A stretch of DNA of 24,636 nucleotides from CAYPIE01 sp964410665 (lineage in GTDB: Bacteria > Planctomycetota > Planctomycetia > Gemmatales > Gemmataceae). Positions within the stretch are counted from its first letter, which is position 1. Every line of letters begins with the position of its first letter. The position numbers and the translations under genes are program-made. The notes beneath the pieces are model-generated. The model did no database searches and was not told the DNA's origin. It saw only the letters and a program-made list of their open reading frames with translations. The DNA lies in assembly GCA_964410665.1 (NCBI GenBank), contig CAYPIE010000088.1, positions 1 through 24,636 of the forward strand. The letters are read 5' to 3'. Below are positions 8,701-15,719 of this stretch, one piece after another.

Positions 8701-10706
8701 TCCTGCAACCACACTCGCTCCAACTCAGCAGTCCCCGCGACCAAGGCCAACGCACCACCCCGCTCCGCCGTGTTGCCCACCAGCCGGCTGTCGGTCAAGA
8801 TGAAGTGCTCGCCCCGTGCCTGGATCGCGCCACCATTGCCGGGAGTATTGCCTCCCTGGAAAGTCAAGCCGCGGATCGTGACGCTTGTACCAAGCTCAAG
8901 ATCCAGGATCCGTGACTGTCCCGCGGCATCGATGGTCAGCGACTCGGCCCCAGGCCCCACCAGAGACAGATCGACTTCCACCGTCGGCAGCGGTGTCCCC
9001 TCCAGAACAATCGTCTGCCCGACCAAGGCCTCGGCAAAACCAATGCGTACCCGATCGCCCGTGGCATTGGCCTGCTCGATGGCCTCGCGGAGAGTAAACT
9101 CGCCCAGGTTAAAATTGCCATCCGAGCGATCCCCCAGGGCATCCACGACAAAGACCGGATCTTGCGCTTCGACCGCCCCGAGATCAACGCCCGGCCCCGC
9201 AATCCGCACAAACGGGGCTCCCCGCTGATCCGACAACAGTCGCAACCGACCAGGCTCGACCGCCAGCGCATTGTCTCCGGCATTGCGGGCGCGACTATCA
9301 CTCGTCAGGGAGTGGGTTGGCAAGCCACCCTGGGTATCGATGGCCAATGGCTCGACAATCTGGGCCAGCGGTAGCAGCCCTCCCGTCCCATCGCCGACGC
9401 GATTCCCCAGCACTCCCTCGAACAGCCCGCCCGCGCTATCCGGATCACCAATCAGGTTGTGCGAACTGAGGGGCACCAGTGGCAGTCCAGCAATGTCGCT
9501 GGGCTGCTGGGTCGCACCATCCTCCCCCACCCGCACATTTCCTGCGACAATGCTGTTCTGCAACAGGGTGTTCGACCCGCGGCTCAATCCAGAACTCCCC
9601 AGCACCCGCTCGTTGTCGATCCCTGCGCCCCCTTCGCCTGATCGGTTGTCGACAACGGTCGAGTTGACTACCTCGATCCAGCTTTGGACGTTGCGGATCG
9701 CACCTCCAATGCCCTCGACTTGGTTGCCCGACAGGGTGACGTTGGCGAGAGTCAGGTTGCCACGAAACGTGCTGATGGCGCCCCCATCCAGGGCCCGGTT
9801 GTGGATGAAACTCGTGTCTCGTATGCTCAACAAGCCACTATTCTCGATCGCCCCGCCCGAGAAGGCCTGATTGCCGTCAAACAGAGAACCTTCAATTACC
9901 AGCCGGCCCAGGTTCGACACCGCTCCACCGGCCGCGGCTTCATTCCCAATAAACCGGCTCCCTGCAATCCTGGGCAGCGGCTGTCCACTCACTGTCCCGT
10001 TCGAATACACTGCCCCGGCCCCTAAGGGAGCGGCATTGGGCGCCTGGTTGCCGATGAAGGTGCTATCAAGAATCTGCAAACTGCCGCCATCATTCGCGAT
10101 GGCACCGGCTCCTTCGTCCCCAGTAAGGCGGTTCCCTTCAAAGTGGCTGCGGTAAACCTCCAACTCAGCACCCGCCTCATTCAGAATCGCCCCGGCAAAG
10201 TGCTGCGAAGCGTTGTCGATAAACGCACACCCTTCCACCGTCAACCGGCCCGAGTTGCGAATCGCCCCGGCCGAGTAGAACGGAATCCCGGTGTTCTGGC
10301 TGAACACACAATCAGCCAGGGTCAAGTCGCCAAAGTTGCGAATCGCCCCTTCTTCGCCGCGAAAGTTGGCGATGGTAACGCCTCGGATCTCGGTGACGCC
10401 TTGGTTGACTAGGGTATTGCGGTCCCCCTGCCCATCCAGCGTGATCAAGTCGGCCCCGGGGCCATCGATGGTGATGCCGCCGAAAAAGCGGAAGTCATAG
10501 GGAATGCTGCTGCCATGAATGGCTTCATCGAACTGAATGGTGTCACCGTCCTGAGCTGTATCCATGGCCTCAGCAAAGGACAGCTTGCCATCCGCCAGAT
10601 CGGTTCCTCCGGCGGCGGTATCCACAAGCAAGATGGCGGGGACATGACGATCTTCGAGCGTTTCCAGCTGCAGACAACCGACGGTCGGCATCCCTGAACG
10701 GGCCAT
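5727..10706 (-). CDS. Giant secreted beta-helix protein with three CSLREA modules, cohesin-like domain and dockerin
   Basis: The protein has 1659 aa. AGGAG precedes the ATG at 10706. The N-terminus carries the planctomycete export-type motif LETLEDRHVPA (14-24) instead of a classical signal peptide. Three homologous modules follow (about 25-515, 518-888 and 892-1328). Each begins with a CSLREA-like segment (LSFAEAMD, FTLREAIE, LSLREALA), continues with right-handed beta-helix repeats rich in GGAI, SxFxxN and GNxA, and closes with NSIVAGN...NLIGDP...DQRG...DIGAFE (choice-of-anchor Q type). Residues about 1330-1445 look Ig-like. About 1450-1570 resemble a cohesin (PNTAVGLPLRLSD, VVYNPALLTI). 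The end is a type I dockerin with two calcium loops, D1589-D1600 and D1628-D1639. The role is probably cell-surface adhesion or polysaccharide contact (inference). Confidence 0.9.
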   Translation of the reverse strand: MARSGMPTVGCLQLETLEDRHVPAILLVDTAAGGTDLADGKLSFAEAMDTAQDGDTIQFDEAIHGSSIPYDFRFFGGITIDGPGADLITLDGQGDRNTLVNQGVTEIRGVTIANFRGEEGAIRNFGDLTLADCVFSQNTGIPFYSAGAIRNSGRLTVEGCAFIDNASQHFAGAILNEAGAELEVYRSHFEGNRLTGDEGAGAIANDGGSLQILDSTFIGNQAPNAAPLGAGAVYSNGTVSGQPLPRIAGSRFIGNEAAAGGAVSNLGRLVIEGSLFDGNQAFSGGAIENSGLLSIRDTSFIHNRALDGGAISTFRGNLTLANVTLSGNQVEGIGGAIRNVQSWIEVVNSTVVDNRSGEGGAGIDNERVLGSSGLSRGSNTLLQNSIVAGNVRVGEDGATQQPSDIAGLPLVPLSSHNLIGDPDSAGGLFEGVLGNRVGDGTGGLLPLAQIVEPLAIDTQGGLPTHSLTSDSRARNAGDNALAVEPGRLRLLSDQRGAPFVRIAGPGVDLGAVEAQDPVFVVDALGDRSDGNFNLGEFTLREAIEQANATGDRVRIGFAEALVGQTIVLEGTPLPTVEVDLSLVGPGAESLTIDAAGQSRILDLELGTSVTIRGLTFQGGNTPGNGGAIQARGEHFILTDSRLVGNTAERGGALALVAGTAELERVWLQDNTAAEIGGAIANLTPSNSLSLQGATVEGSTAGLYGGGIFSNGPLTVSQSTISGNRAEEGGGGIEARGPSFLAGLTIVANQVGEDRQGAGLQIAPAVGMTLNNSIVAGNARDMATPEEIHGQLAANSANNLIGDPATAGGLVEGSNGNRVGDGLGNLLPLADILELTLARNGGPMPTHALVAGSRALDGGGATSEPFDQRGGPYARRFGTASDIGAFEVQSTDLLVVATLEDTTDGDTSPDGLSLREALAFANSRPGEQQIAFAAALEDQVLMVNEASGLPIADDVTILGPGSDQLVLDGTLVNAPFFDLPALFQVLTGVDVTVQGLTLARSPSSRVALWNQGNLVLEDVQFAQNGFTGSALNNDVDANLTVRASRFTDLGLRNEGNATVQRTTFAGNTSPGGGAIGNWQGSLTITESTFVANAAAEFGGGAIYNEASLIVDASLFANNTSVLGGGGAIANNGNLTITNSTFTDNRANQSGGSGGAIHNLRELTIINSTIVGNGAVNAFGIGGGLYAPETSVSFTSSTTLHNTIVAGNYSGETNSPSTAEDVIGVLTPDSAHNLIGNPATTGGLSHASNGNVLGDGQGNLLTLAQIMRPYLDANGGPTLTFALVPGSVARDAGSDAQAMDAMGNPLAYDQRGTGFARRQGTVDIGAFEEQATTLQVVQLTPTSEGFVVRFSRPISQVELNLYDSEGIFGPPDLSLVGAEGEIRGSLLPDEDGYTFTFIATGGRLSAGTYRLTLRSGVNAFADAMGEVLDGDGDGTAGGDYTGVFTVLATNTVVVSLPDFARGSGQSVAVPNTAVGLPLRLSDASEVTSVRLEVVYNPALLTITEVQLAEDLPQGATITLDVGVPGMAVVTFTSPSPLAGLDRAFASLIATVPEGPPPVVGQKLQVQGVSINGGLIPSGGDAATQVLGYFGDVNADGRLTVADVVGLLRQAAGLDMGFADYPLIDPRLLGDMDGNQVLTVGDVSLLLNQVAGRTVPQIPAIP

Positions 10707-11018
10707 GTATGCACTCCTAGGGGTCGTGAGGCATCAACTAAGGCAAAATGAAGAATGTTCGCCCTGGCAAATATGAATTAGGCTAGCGAAATAATAAATG
10801 AGTCACAAGTGAAATACCAGAATAACGCACGATCGTGCAAGACCATGAACTTGAGGATGGCCCAAGGGCTTTCCGAACGGATGAGGGAAACAGGGCGTGC
10901 CACCCGTTTCTGAAGATGTGCTCCCCCCGTCGGGCCTGTTCAAACGATTGGGTCAAAGCGGTGTTTAAACAAGGTGGTGCGGGACGCGGTCCGTCGAGAG
11001 GTTCGGAGGCAGGCCCGT
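10707..11018 (-). other. Upstream region of the beta-helix gene, no gene seen
   Basis: This stretch holds no convincing coding frame. The part nearest the beta-helix gene (10735-10840) is clearly more AT-rich than the surroundings and presumably contains its promoter, though I could not fix a -35/-10 pair with confidence. A perfect 12-bp palindrome GCACGATCGTGC lies at 10827-10838. The left edge of the IS66-like remnant follows at about 11027. Confidence 0.4.
10827..10838. promoter_or_regulatory. Perfect 12-bp palindrome, possible operator
   Basis: GCACGATCGTGC is self-complementary over all 12 bases. It lies about 120 bp upstream of the beta-helix protein start in the only AT-richer intergenic segment there. 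A dimeric regulator site is possible, but a palindrome of this length can also arise by chance. Confidence 0.25.
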
Positions 11019-11026
11019 TGGACGTG

Positions 11027-11174
11027 TCATGTCTTGCCGATCCCGTCGAGCCAACTCTCGATGCCAATCGCGAAAGGCCTAGGGCTTCAAGCCCTGACGG
11101 CGGTAAAACGCGAGGATCGAGCGTCCGGATCGGGCATAGTCGGCAAGCGTACGTCGCCAAGCGTGTTCCTTGGT
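11027..11174 (-). pseudogene. IS66-family TnpA-like remnant
   Basis: Read on the - strand this segment gives KEHAWRRTLADYARSGRS, then ILAFYRRQGLKP, a TAG stop (11079-11081), then AFRDWHRELARRD. This is the helix-turn-helix pattern of the IS66 accessory protein TnpA ('W...L..F..SGLSV..FCR..GL....FY.WRREL.RRD'). The TAG replaces a position that is usually a serine codon (TCG to TAG). The remnant has no start codon and no convincing C-terminus, and no TnpB or TnpC is nearby. It marks the left edge of the decayed island and lies just outside the 64-bp repeat that cuts the third sulfatase. Confidence 0.55.
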
Positions 11175-11219
11175 GCGATCGCGGGGGGTACCCTTTCGTC
11201 GGGCCATGGGGTGGGTCCG

Positions 11220-11283
11220 CACACAGACCGTCGGTTTACCCGAGAGAGTACCATGCCATCCAAGATCGGTTTTGCGAGACGCT
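11220..11283 (+). repeat. 64-bp dispersed direct repeat, copy 1
   Basis: This copy aligns without gaps to 17754-17817 with 54 of 64 positions identical. The most conserved part is its right 16 bp (GGTTTTGCGAGACGCT in copy 2, identical except at one position). Right of this point the two flanks are unrelated, so the end is sharp. Here it abuts codon 57-58 of a truncated sulfatase read on the - strand, which suggests the terminus of an inserted element. Confidence 0.7.
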
Positions 11284-11458
11284 TCCTCTGTATCTGCACA
11301 ACCGGCATGCGCGGATTCGGCATCGGGTCATCCATCGCCATCGGAGACCCGTTCCACGCCCAGTTATCAATAAACAGAAAAACGATATTCGGCATCTCAG
11401 CGGCAGCCACGCTGTGGACGGCCAACAGGCTGAATGCGACACACCGCAGACGGACCAT
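11284..11458 (-). pseudogene. Third sulfatase, 5' fragment truncated at the repeat
   Basis: The ATG at 11458 opens a signal peptide (VRLRCVAFSLLAVHSVAAAE) followed by the sulfatase entry motif MPNIVFLFIDNWAWNGSPM and then MDDPMPNPRMPVVQ. After about 57 codons the homology stops where the 64-bp repeat begins. The frame stays open into foreign sequence as far as 11087. The catalytic Cys/Ser-x-Pro-x-Arg loop and the rest of the enzyme are missing, and the usual metal-binding DD reads DN. It begins 22 nt after the stop of the preceding sulfatase, so it was once the third gene of a sulfatase operon. Confidence 0.75.
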
Positions 11459-11480
11459 CAGGCTGGTCACGTTACGAAAC

Positions 11481-12995
11481 TCAATTTGGAAGCGGCTCCT
11501 CATTGCGACGTCGTTCCCGATCTTCCCGCTTCCGTTTTTCCGGCTTCGGAGTGCGAGGCCTTGGATTCACGGCCCCGGCCTGGCGACTCGGAAGCGGTTC
11601 GACAATCTCTTCTTCCGGAGGAAGCAAACGCGTGAGTTTCGTTTTCAACGCGGCGAATTGGGAGTTGTTCGTCTGGTTCGTCCATTCATGAGGATCGCTG
11701 GTGCGGTCATAGAGTTCGGTCGTGCCGTCCCAGTAGCGGATGAACCGCGCGGTCTCCGTGCGAACCGCCATGTGACCGTCGTAGACCGTGATGGCCGGTT
11801 GAGGCCGCGGGGCTCGAACGTCGTTCAACAAAGGCAACAGCGAGTGACCATCGAGATGATCCGGCTTGTCGATGCCGTTCAGATCCACCAGTGTCGGGTA
11901 AATGTCCAGGAGAGAAACTGGCCGTGAACAGATCTGACCGGGCCGAGTCACTCCCGGCACGCGCCACATCATCACGCTGTCAGTGGCTTCTTCCCACAGC
12001 GTCCCCTTCGTCCAGTTCTGTTTCTCGCCAAGATGAAAGCCGTGGTCGCTGATCAGGATGACGATCGTGTTGTCGCGGTGCGGGCTTGCGTCGAGTGCCT
12101 TGAGGACGCGTCCCATATGGACGTCAGAAAACGTGACACTGGCCAGGTAGCCGCGGATCGCTTCCTTGACCAGACCCTTGACCTTGACTTTCTCATCCCA
12201 ACCAAGATTGACCAACCGCCGGCCATAGTCGGGAATGTCGTTCAGATCGTCGGCCTTGATCGGTGGCAGTTTGATCTCGTCCAGAGAATACATATCTAGG
12301 TACTTCTGTGGGACGTACCACGGATAGTGCGGATGAAACAAACCGCACGAAATGAAGAACGGCTTGTCGTGTTTTCGCCGCAGGGCTTCGATCGCGGCGT
12401 CGGCCAGCCGCTTGTCGCTCATTTCTTTTTCGTCGAGGTGCGTCGCTCCCCAGTCGCGTTCCGTGAGCTTGCCTCTGGCACTGCGAGCGATGCCATTGAG
12501 CGGAGCGGTCGGCGGCGGTGGCGTCCGCTTGTGTTTCATCGACGCGTCGTACTTCACGCCGGTATCGTATCCGTGCGACACCTTGCCGAACGACCCGATC
12601 CAGTACCCCTCATCCCGAAACGTCCTGAACAACGAAGGAACGCCGTGCAAAACTTTGCTGTCGCCGACTTTGACTCCGTTGCGTGATACCCCCGATTTCC
12701 ACGGTGCGACCCCCGAGAGAATCGCTGTCCGTGACGGCGAGCAAACCGGGCTGGCCGTGCAGGCGTTGTGAAAGAGCACGCCCTGTTTCGCCAGCCGCTG
12801 GATATTCGGCGCGACGACCTTGCCCGAGTAACGGGTGGGATCTTCCAGCAACCAAGTGTTGAGATCGTCGACGATCAGCAGCAGCACATTCATCGGCTTG
12901 TCCGGCGGGGACGCAGCGTGGGCCGATGTCGTCCCCAATGTGACAAATGTCGTGACGATCGAAGCGAAAAGTAGATGCTGGTTCATTGAGTTCAT
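11481..12995 (-). CDS. Secreted sulfatase, iduronate-2-sulfatase/choline-sulfatase-like
   Basis: The protein has 504 aa. A signal peptide (about 1-27, ending TSAHA) precedes a sulfatase domain. Metal ligands D43-D44 sit in LLIVDDLNTW. The formylglycine site is C85-S-P-S-R89. Further active-site segments are GSFGKVSHGYDTG, FFISCGLFHPHYPW and ISDHGFHLGEKQNWTKGTLWEE, which match the iduronate-2-sulfatase-like S1 subgroup. The C-terminus has an unusual Lys/Arg/Glu-rich tail (about 468-504). It hydrolyses sulfate esters, probably of sulfated polysaccharide, outside the cytoplasm after Cys-to-formylglycine maturation by enzymes not in this window. Its ATG overlaps the upstream sulfatase stop by 4 nt (ATGA), implying translational coupling. 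The in-frame ATG at 12986 has a better-spaced AGGA and is an alternative start. Confidence 0.92.
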   Translation of the reverse strand: MNSMNQHLLFASIVTTFVTLGTTSAHAASPPDKPMNVLLLIVDDLNTWLLEDPTRYSGKVVAPNIQRLAKQGVLFHNACTASPVCSPSRTAILSGVAPWKSGVSRNGVKVGDSKVLHGVPSLFRTFRDEGYWIGSFGKVSHGYDTGVKYDASMKHKRTPPPPTAPLNGIARSARGKLTERDWGATHLDEKEMSDKRLADAAIEALRRKHDKPFFISCGLFHPHYPWYVPQKYLDMYSLDEIKLPPIKADDLNDIPDYGRRLVNLGWDEKVKVKGLVKEAIRGYLASVTFSDVHMGRVLKALDASPHRDNTIVILISDHGFHLGEKQNWTKGTLWEEATDSVMMWRVPGVTRPGQICSRPVSLLDIYPTLVDLNGIDKPDHLDGHSLLPLLNDVRAPRPQPAITVYDGHMAVRTETARFIRYWDGTTELYDRTSDPHEWTNQTNNSQFAALKTKLTRLLPPEEEIVEPLPSRQAGAVNPRPRTPKPEKRKREDRERRRNEEPLPN

Positions 12996-14437
12996 TCCTG
13001 ATTCTGGTCGCTGTTCGCAATCCCCGCATGCCGCTTGTTTTTCCGAAGCTCGTTGTTAAAGTCTTCCATCTGCTTTTTCAGCCGCGCGGCGATCTCAGGG
13101 TGTTTAGCAAACAAATTGTTTTGTTCGCCGATATCGTCGCTCAGGTTATAGAGCGTCTCGACGTTGACCTTCTTCGCCTTCCTGTCGCTGGCGGGCTGTC
13201 GCTTTGATCTTTTTACCTTTGGGGGCTTTTCGGTCGCGATTCGGTACTTCCAGTCGCCAACGCGGATTCCCTGAACACCTCGGCCTCGCAGGTAGTAGAT
13301 GGCTTCGTGAGGTGACTTGGCGTCCAGCGTGCCGGCAAGCAGCGGCCAGATGTCTTTCCCATCAATCACCCGGTCGTCAGGTACGTCGCCGCCCGCAAGT
13401 TGGGTCAGCGTCGGCAGCAGATCCATGCCAGTGATGGCTTCGTCGGACTCGGTTCCCGCGGGAATCGTGCCCGACCAGCGAGCAACGAACGGAACTCGGA
13501 CGCCGCCTTCCAGAGTCGAGCCTTTGCCTCCTTTCAACGGGCCGGCGCTACCGCCTTTGCCGGTGTTCGGGCCGTTGTCCGACGTGAATATGACCAGCGT
13601 ATTCTTATCAAGCCCCAGTTCTTTCAGAGACCGCAGAATCTCTCCCGTGCTCCAGTCGAGTTCCTGAATCGTGTCACCATAATTACCTCGTTTGCTGCTG
13701 CCGACAAACTTGTCGGAAGCATGCAACGGGATGTGCGGCATGTTATGCGCCAGGTACACAAAGAACGGCTTGTCTTTGTTTCGGGTGATGAAGCGGATGG
13801 TCTCGCGCGTGTAGCGCTGCGTGAACTGCGTCTGGTCCGCGGGTACTTCGATGACGACGTTATCGCGAATCAGCGGACACGCCGCCGTCTCTCGCATAAG
13901 GATTCCGTCACGAGTGTAGCCTTCACGAAACACACAGTCGGCCGCGTACTTTTTGATCGTCGGGTAATAGAACTGGCTGTTGGATGACGGCGTTCCAAAC
14001 CAGTAATCAAACCCGTGGTTGAGCGGCTGGAACATGTCTTGGTTGCCGAGATGCCACTTGCCAATGAGGGCGGTCGCATAACCCTGACCTTTCAGCAGTT
14101 CCGGCAGCGTGACTTCATCGGGGTTCAGGCCGTGGTTGTTCCGAGGAAACAGGACGCCGCCAATGCCGACGCGAGCCGAATGGCTTCCGGTCATCAGCGA
14201 CGCACGCGTCGGAGAGCAAACGGCCGAAACATAGAAGCTGCTGAACTTCGCTCCCTCAGCCGCCATGCCGTCAATATTCGGCGTCGCAATGTCGTCGGCC
14301 CCGTAGCACGACAGGTCTCCGTAACCGAGATCGTCTGCAAGGATGACGATGACGTTGGGCTTCCGTTGCTCAGCGTGAGCGTACGCATGCGTGGCGGCCA
14401 GGCAGAGGACAGAGGTTGCAATGAATAGTCGACACAT
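12992..14437 (-). CDS. Secreted arylsulfatase (AslA-like)
   Basis: The protein has 481 aa from the ATG at 14437. The frame is open further up to 14563, but the first 42 codons there look non-coding, whereas the chosen start opens directly on a signal peptide (CRLFIATSVLCLAATHAYA). Metal ligands are D35-D36 in VILADDLGYGD. The formylglycine motif is C74-S-P-T-R78, followed by ASLMTGSHSARVG. ALIGKWHLG, HNMPHIPLHAS and IFTSDNGPNTGKGGSAGPLK supply the other active-site residues. Length and motif order match type I arylsulfatases. It is the promoter-proximal gene of a - strand sulfatase operon, followed by the 504-aa sulfatase (4-nt overlap) and a third, broken one. The natural substrate cannot be told from sequence. 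Confidence 0.92.
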   Translation of the reverse strand: MCRLFIATSVLCLAATHAYAHAEQRKPNVIVILADDLGYGDLSCYGADDIATPNIDGMAAEGAKFSSFYVSAVCSPTRASLMTGSHSARVGIGGVLFPRNNHGLNPDEVTLPELLKGQGYATALIGKWHLGNQDMFQPLNHGFDYWFGTPSSNSQFYYPTIKKYAADCVFREGYTRDGILMRETAACPLIRDNVVIEVPADQTQFTQRYTRETIRFITRNKDKPFFVYLAHNMPHIPLHASDKFVGSSKRGNYGDTIQELDWSTGEILRSLKELGLDKNTLVIFTSDNGPNTGKGGSAGPLKGGKGSTLEGGVRVPFVARWSGTIPAGTESDEAITGMDLLPTLTQLAGGDVPDDRVIDGKDIWPLLAGTLDAKSPHEAIYYLRGRGVQGIRVGDWKYRIATEKPPKVKRSKRQPASDRKAKKVNVETLYNLSDDIGEQNNLFAKHPEIAARLKKQMEDFNNELRKNKRHAGIANSDQNQE

Positions 14438-14557
14438 TCGTCTTGTGATTCCATAACATTGTTGATGGTTATTCGTCAGTGGATACGAGATGTATTGGCT
14501 CAGTCTGAATCGGCATTTCGGCTTCGAGCTTACGCGTGGTACACGGGTCTGTCTTTC

Positions 14558-15171
14558 CGTCAAGGGTCTGTTTTAGCAACCGGTTCGCCCGCGGCCATCG
14601 CCCGGGCTTGCTGTCGCCTCTGCTTCCGCTCCGCCCGAGCCGCTTCCAGTTTACGGTCCCGAGCGGCGAAGATCGCGTGTTCCTCGCCCCGCAGCATCGC
14701 CCCGGAGGCCACGTACCCCAGGGCCGCGTGCAGCCGGACCTTGTTGGAATGCTTGACCTAGTCCGTCACGATCCGCCGCGCATCGGCTAGACAACCGGTT
14801 GACCCAGTGGGTGATGAAGTCGACAACGGCGTCCCGGGTGTCGTGGAGAATCCAGGTGCCGTTCAGGGCTCCCCACGCAGCTTTTCTCGCTTGACGTGCT
14901 CCTCGAGGAGTTCGGCGAAGACGTTGTTCTTGCGGGCAAGCTGGTCCTGGAGGGCACGGATCCGCTTGTCCCTGGGGTCAGCAGCCTTGCGCGGGGCGGT
15001 GAAGGCGGCGGCGCCGTTCTCGAAGAACTGCTTCGGCCACAGGTAAAAGAGCGTCATCGACAGGTCATGTTCACGGCAGAGGTCGGAGATGGATTTGCCC
15101 TCCAACCGGTGCAACCGGAGTCACGCGACCTTCTGCTCGGGGGGAAACGTGCGGCGTGTGCGTTTCGGCAG
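14558..15171 (-). pseudogene. IS3-family element remnant: OrfA with stop codon, internally deleted OrfB
   Basis: On the - strand, PKRTRRTFPPEQKVA (from about 15168) is interrupted by TGA at 15121-15123 and continues LRLHRLEGKSISDLCREHDL and on to 14863. This is a typical IS3-type OrfA helix-turn-helix and leucine zipper, but its start codon is lost (CTG). OrfB then begins NGTWILHDTRDAVVDFITHW. Near 14790 it jumps, with a frame change, to the OrfB C-terminus (ARRIVTD, TAG at 14758-14760, VKHSNKVRLHAALGYV, then RDRKLEAARAERKQRRQQ), ending at TGA 14558-14560. The whole DDE catalytic core is deleted, so the element cannot transpose itself. It sits between the sulfatase operon promoter and a truncated URO-D gene. 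Confidence 0.85.
14672..14813. other. OrfB deletion junction region of the IS3 remnant
   Basis: Within this stretch the N-terminal OrfB frame (reading ITHWVNRLSS) passes into the C-terminal frame (reading ADARRIVTD, VRLHAALGYV). The frame shifts by one and roughly the central two-thirds of a normal OrfB is missing. The exact breakpoint is near 14785-14795 and cannot be fixed without an intact relative. Confidence 0.5.
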
Positions 15172-15228
15172 AAGAATCCTCCGCGAAAGGATTGCCGCGA
15201 ATTCCCCCGAAGGCACATTCCTATTCCG

Positions 15229-15669
15229 AATGAGGCATTACACCATAGCTTTGGAGGAATCGGTTCCTTCGACTACAACGCGTGGGTTCCTAAGGGGACC
15301 ATCTGGCATCAGGAGGACGCGACGGCTCTGCTATCGCCAGCTCTGTTCCAGCACTTCCTCAAACCATTCGACGACGGGATTGTCGGAGCGTTTGACGGCT
15401 GCATCATGCACCAGCACTCGACCGGGTACGTGCCGTTCGAGCACTACCTCGAAATGGACTTCACGGCACTCGAACTGCATATCGACGAGGGCGGCCCGTC
15501 GGACGAAGAACTCTTTGACACACACAAAAAGATCCTGGAAAAGAAACCCTTGATCATCTGGGGCGACATTCCGGAAAGAGACCTGGATTGGATTTTCTCG
15601 AAGCTACCGGCCTGGGGACTGACAATGATCACCGTCGTGGATTCCCCGCATCAAGCGGTAGCGATCTGA
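15229..15669 (+). pseudogene. URO-D family protein, 3' fragment
   Basis: About 140 codons are left of a uroporphyrinogen-decarboxylase-superfamily protein (PF01208 type). The segment TIWHQEDATALLSPALFQHF, then KPFDDGIVGAFDGCIMHQHS and FTALELHIDEGG, and finally KPLIIWGDIPERDLDWIF, resembles the C-terminal half of the corrinoid/methyltransferase-like URO-D proteins common in planctomycetes. The N-terminal half is missing, and the sequence directly upstream is the IS3 remnant in the opposite orientation, so an IS insertion with deletion is the likely cause. The open frame extends left to 14896 but that part is only the antisense of the transposase. The fragment ends 50 nt before the sialidase start with the same orientation, so the two were probably co-transcribed once. 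Confidence 0.65.
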
Positions 15670-15719
15670 AACCGGCATCTGGGGAAAGACTCATTTTACT
15701 CGAAAAGGAGTAACTCACC

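Noticed and set aside
8359..9228. Long + strand open frame of 289 codons opposite the beta-helix gene
   Set aside because: It is the complement of a highly repetitive, GC-rich secreted-protein gene. The translation is low-complexity Pro/Ser/Ala/Arg with no domain, so it is a shadow frame, as are the other + strand frames between 6400 and 10700.
12986..12995. Choice between two sulfatase starts (ATG at 12995 or at 12986)
   Set aside because: The 12986 start has better ribosome-site spacing, but the 4-nt ATGA overlap at 12995 fits translational coupling, so 12995 was kept and the alternative noted.
14896..15228. 5' half of the + strand open frame that ends with the URO-D fragment
   Set aside because: It is antisense to the IS3 OrfA remnant and shows no URO-D similarity; only the part from about 15229 is kept.
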